Shown here in pieces: positions 39,001-40,558 of a DNA stretch of 40,558 nt. Below the pieces are notes generated by a model. It was not told the DNA's origin, did no database searches, and was given only the letters and a program-made list of their open reading frames with translations. The translations under genes and the position numbers were made by a program. Position 1 is the stretch's first letter; every line of letters begins with the position of its first letter. The stretch is from an uncultured Myxococcales bacterium (GTDB taxonomy: Bacteria; Myxococcota_A; UBA9042): positions 1 through 40,558 of the forward strand of contig CALENB010000493.1 of NCBI GenBank assembly GCA_937910235.1. The letters run 5' to 3'.

Positions 39001-40558
39001 AGCAGGTTATCGCGATGGGTGCGCCCGCGGATGGCCAACCGCTCGCTGCTCAGCACTTGGCCTGCAGGCGGCAACGCGACCTCCAACCGCGCCGCCGCGA
39101 CATCGCCGGCCTCATCGACGCTGACCTCGCGGCGGGCGACCTCAACCTTGCTGGCCTTGGTGTCCGCGACTGGCTTGCTCGCGTCGCCAGGTTTGCTGGC
39201 ATGACCGGACTTGTCGCTGTCGGTGGTCTTGGCCGTGGTGGCACCGCCGGTCTTGTCGGTCGTCTTTTTCGCTGTTTTTCCGGCCTTGTCGGGCGTGGTT
39301 GCCGCCTTCGTCGCGCCCTTGGCGGCCGGGGTCGTCGCGACCTTTCGCTTCTTGGCGTCTGCGTCGAGTTCGGCGCCCAGCTCGGCGATGAGCTCGCTTC
39401 CGAACGACGTGAGCGACGAATCGGCCCGTTGAGGTGTCGCTGCCGCCGGCGCGCCGCCTGGAGGACCGCCAAAGGATCGGCGCCACATGGCGGCGCGACC
39501 GTCACTCATCTGCTGCTCGACGAGGGTCGGCTGGCCGTTGCGCACGCGAACCTGCTGCGGTGGGCGGCCTTCGGCGTCGCCAATGACCGGCTCGCCGTCG
39601 ATCCAGAGCCCAGATGGCAGCACGAAACGCTGAGCGCCGGCCGTGGCGGCCACACGCAGCGAGCGAAAGCGCACCTCAACGCGGTCCGGTCCAAGAGCGG
39701 TGCCCTGTGGGTCGGTGTCGGCGATGCGACTACCGGCGGCGATGACCAGCAGCTTGGCGGCGGGGACGCCGGCGGAGCGCATGCGCCGGCGGATGTCGAT
39801 CGCGGCGCCATCCGTGCGCGCGCGTGCGTCTTTCGCGACGCTGTGGACCGTGATGACCGCCAAACGATCGCTGCGGCCCCCGATCTTGGCGGCGGTGGTG
39901 TCGATCCAGGCCTTCATGCTGAAGGTCGGTCGCCCATCGTCCGTGAACAGCGTGGCACGCACGACCTTGTCTGGCGCGCCGGCTGGAATCAGCTGGAGGC
40001 TGGTGCCGGAGAGCACCACCTTGGTGGGCGCCGATCGCCAACCGACCTGCCCGACCTGACCGCGGACCATGACCTCGAGCGCCGCGCCGTAGGTGCCATC
40101 GGCCAAGGCGGCGTACTTGGTCGTGGTTGGGTCCCAGACAAACGTCGCGGGCAGGGGTACGGACAGTGGCGTGCGCAGCCGAACGCGACCTTCGGCGTCC
40201 ATCAGCACCATCGCCGCGGCGACGGCCTGAGCTGGGATCCCGTTGGCCTGCACGACGATCTGACTCGCGATCTGGCCGTCGATCAGGGGGATCGGACCGC
40301 TCGGCGTCTGTGCCGTGAGCTTGCCGGTGCGAGGGCGGAGATCGACGCCACCGATCTGGACGCCGGTCGTGCGCTCGAAGCTGATCGCGACCATCCGGTG
40401 GCTCGCCCGCGCGGCAGCGCCGGCCGCTGGCGAAGCCGATGCTGTGGCCGAGGCCCGGGGCGTCGCTGCGGCCACCGCGGCCACACCTGTCGGCGCCGCG
40501 GCGACGGCACTCGTGGGCGGCGCGATCGCGGGTTTCGCGCTTGGCGTGGTGGTCGGTG
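36021..40558 (-). CDS. Giant outer-membrane beta-barrel protein, 5' end outside the window
   Basis: At least 1511 codons, open to the right edge: the frame continues upstream of the GTG at 40484 as an Ala/Pro-rich stretch with no stop, so the true start and signal peptide lie outside. Numbering from that GTG, residues 185-275 resemble a diverged OmpA-type domain (IDIRRRMRSAGVPAAKLLVIAAGSR, PDRVEVRF). Residues 377-447 are a Lys/Thr/Ala/Asp tract without structure. Residues 470-545 are an Ig-like unit (LAIRGRTHRDNLLTINGQ, DGTFHHLL). From about 590 on there is a long beta-barrel with the phrases DPERFYPVYGDGTTD, RSKLMLGNFRSGVHG and YDRAMYGGYLEL, ending RVIGMY with a terminal aromatic. Family members with these phrases are large outer-membrane proteins of unknown role. 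It could be an export or surface-assembly protein. Confidence 0.78.
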   Translation of the reverse strand, partial: PTTTPSAKPAIAPPTSAVAAAPTGVAAVAAATPRASATASASPAAGAAARASHRMVAISFERTTGVQIGGVDLRPRTGKLTAQTPSGPIPLIDGQIASQIVVQANGIPAQAVAAAMVLMDAEGRVRLRTPLSVPLPATFVWDPTTTKYAALADGTYGAALEVMVRGQVGQVGWRSAPTKVVLSGTSLQLIPAGAPDKVVRATLFTDDGRPTFSMKAWIDTTAAKIGGRSDRLAVITVHSVAKDARARTDGAAIDIRRRMRSAGVPAAKLLVIAAGSRIADTDPQGTALGPDRVEVRFRSLRVAATAGAQRFVLPSGLWIDGEPVIGDAEGRPPQQVRVRNGQPTLVEQQMSDGRAAMWRRSFGGPPGGAPAAATPQRADSSLTSFGSELIAELGAELDADAKKRKVATTPAAKGATKAATTPDKAGKTAKKTTDKTGGATTAKTTDSDKSGHASKPGDASKPVADTKASKVEVARREVSVDEAGDVAAARLEVALPPAGQVLSSERLAIRGRTHRDNLLTINGQTVPVAADGTFHHLLKLPIGASKLQIESTDKAGHIAVLERDLQVAERTFFLMAIADTAVAQLGGRVQGMTDKTTVRVGDVLLHGRGAVYLKGRIQGKYLGFKKIRYTAHLDTSKNTDEQDFRTNLFDPERFYPVYGDGTTDVQDAQARGMLYVLVEADRSKLMLGNFRSGVHGFELLRYDRAMYGGYLELNRVFGGGFDTQAKIFASQEDRQLSRRTDYVRGTGGSLYYLSNRDVLDGSEKVWLVIRDRDSNTELARIPQSRNMDYNIDYREGRVVFKAPINSAVDSFFAIGQAGQPGQHLAWNGHPVFIQVTYEARSPGATAGANFGAQVTEKVLGGRVTVGGSYVQESRSSASAVAYRLAGAHAEVKLGKHSRLRAEYAYSESRDSLVSVSDDGGLSFGQGVGTNAGHLDSAVSGHAVALNLDADLRDLGRLLGFAPKTSGKDAKGAQKFGHVKAYYKLVQAGFHSNGVLTEQGQQKLGLDSQFALRPDNTLSVRYDGILTGARRDPFQSTGLSSAWGTGSLATSGSFSPVARQMITLQDNHRLGRLTLLGATHYMYGRDISGTGRHSQTFAAGASFKVSGRLSVRAEQQFIVGGDPNQYRSEVLDHFTTVLGADWKLTDHISLTASERLGWGGQNATMAGLRTQLSKDSSLYLQQRLEDSYQTGRAMSATVVGAESRYGKDKLSRAYGEYQVDALNAGRMNRAIMGVGKRFVLAPGLHFDAGYERSQTFSGPSGDLSRDAFSVGGEWLRSKLFKLTSRQEVRVDSGDTDRGGQRKVQVVSLNALTLKATADVEVFGRANYLRTQNQTLGRVDAETLQATTGAAWRPVAHDWVTVLGKYTHLIEKRPSGLDGALGGGLNERSVKHIFSIEPVIETPWNLQIAHKFAWRRASERMADSPLAVSDTWLFISRLGYHVGSLVDFAAEYRLLRTSLSGESEHGALVEAAYILAKTLRIGAGYNFTHFVQTSAGDIVRDQGGFFLRVIGMY

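Overview
The window is a high-GC bacterial chromosome segment, most probably from the Myxococcota or a neighbouring deltaproteobacterial-type lineage. Signs for this are a CarD/CdnL regulator, a MopE-type lipoprotein with many Cys/Asp repeats, a PEGA-domain protein, several long Cys- or Pro/Ala-rich lipoproteins, and a textbook sigma-54 promoter. I see no insertion sequence, prophage, CRISPR array or rRNA gene. It reads as ordinary chromosome with envelope, iron, sugar-nucleotide and housekeeping blocks.

Layout. 1-605: 5' part of a repeat-bearing lipoprotein behind a consensus sigma-54 promoter. 606-4561: probable iron operon on the minus strand, a DUF4856 (imelysin-like) lipoprotein followed by a FecA-like TonB-dependent receptor, with a promoter overlapped by an AT-rich palindrome. 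4836-7564: RidA deaminase, an abutting beta-propeller protein and a tRNA-dihydrouridine synthase. 7587-9547: OmpR/PhoB-type response regulator and its histidine kinase. 9676-14261: dTDP-amino-sugar genes (rmlA, rmlB, fdtA-like, fdtB-like on minus; a second DegT-family aminotransferase converging on plus). 14462-21618: minus-strand S41 protease, PEGA protein and Cys-rich MopE-type lipoprotein. 21722-26679: plus-strand HExxH peptidase with TPR-like tail, TolQ/TolR/TonB-like motor proteins and a ParA-type ATPase.

26872-32360 is a minus-strand information-processing block. Read in its direction: tRNA-Ser(UGA), tRNA-Ser(GCU), tRNA-Arg(ACG), tadA, tRNA-Ser(CGA), tRNA-Ser(GGA), the 4.5S signal-recognition-particle RNA, dnaX, recR and carD. 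The order tadA - SRP RNA - dnaX - recR matches the one known from Bacillus. Here it also carries all four elongator serine tRNA types and the one tRNA (Arg-ACG) that TadA modifies. ybaB, usually between dnaX and recR, is absent.

32740-40558: a stand-alone LuxC-type acyl-CoA reductase converging with and overlapping an HtrA/DegP protease, a small Cys-rich lipoprotein, and a very large outer-membrane beta-barrel protein that runs off the right edge.

The most unusual points are the serine-tRNA/tadA/Arg-ACG/SRP cluster, the TolQRA-like motor set with a peptidase and an orphan ParA, the palindrome-over-promoter in front of the iron genes, and the giant barrel protein with a histone-H1-like Lys/Thr/Ala segment.
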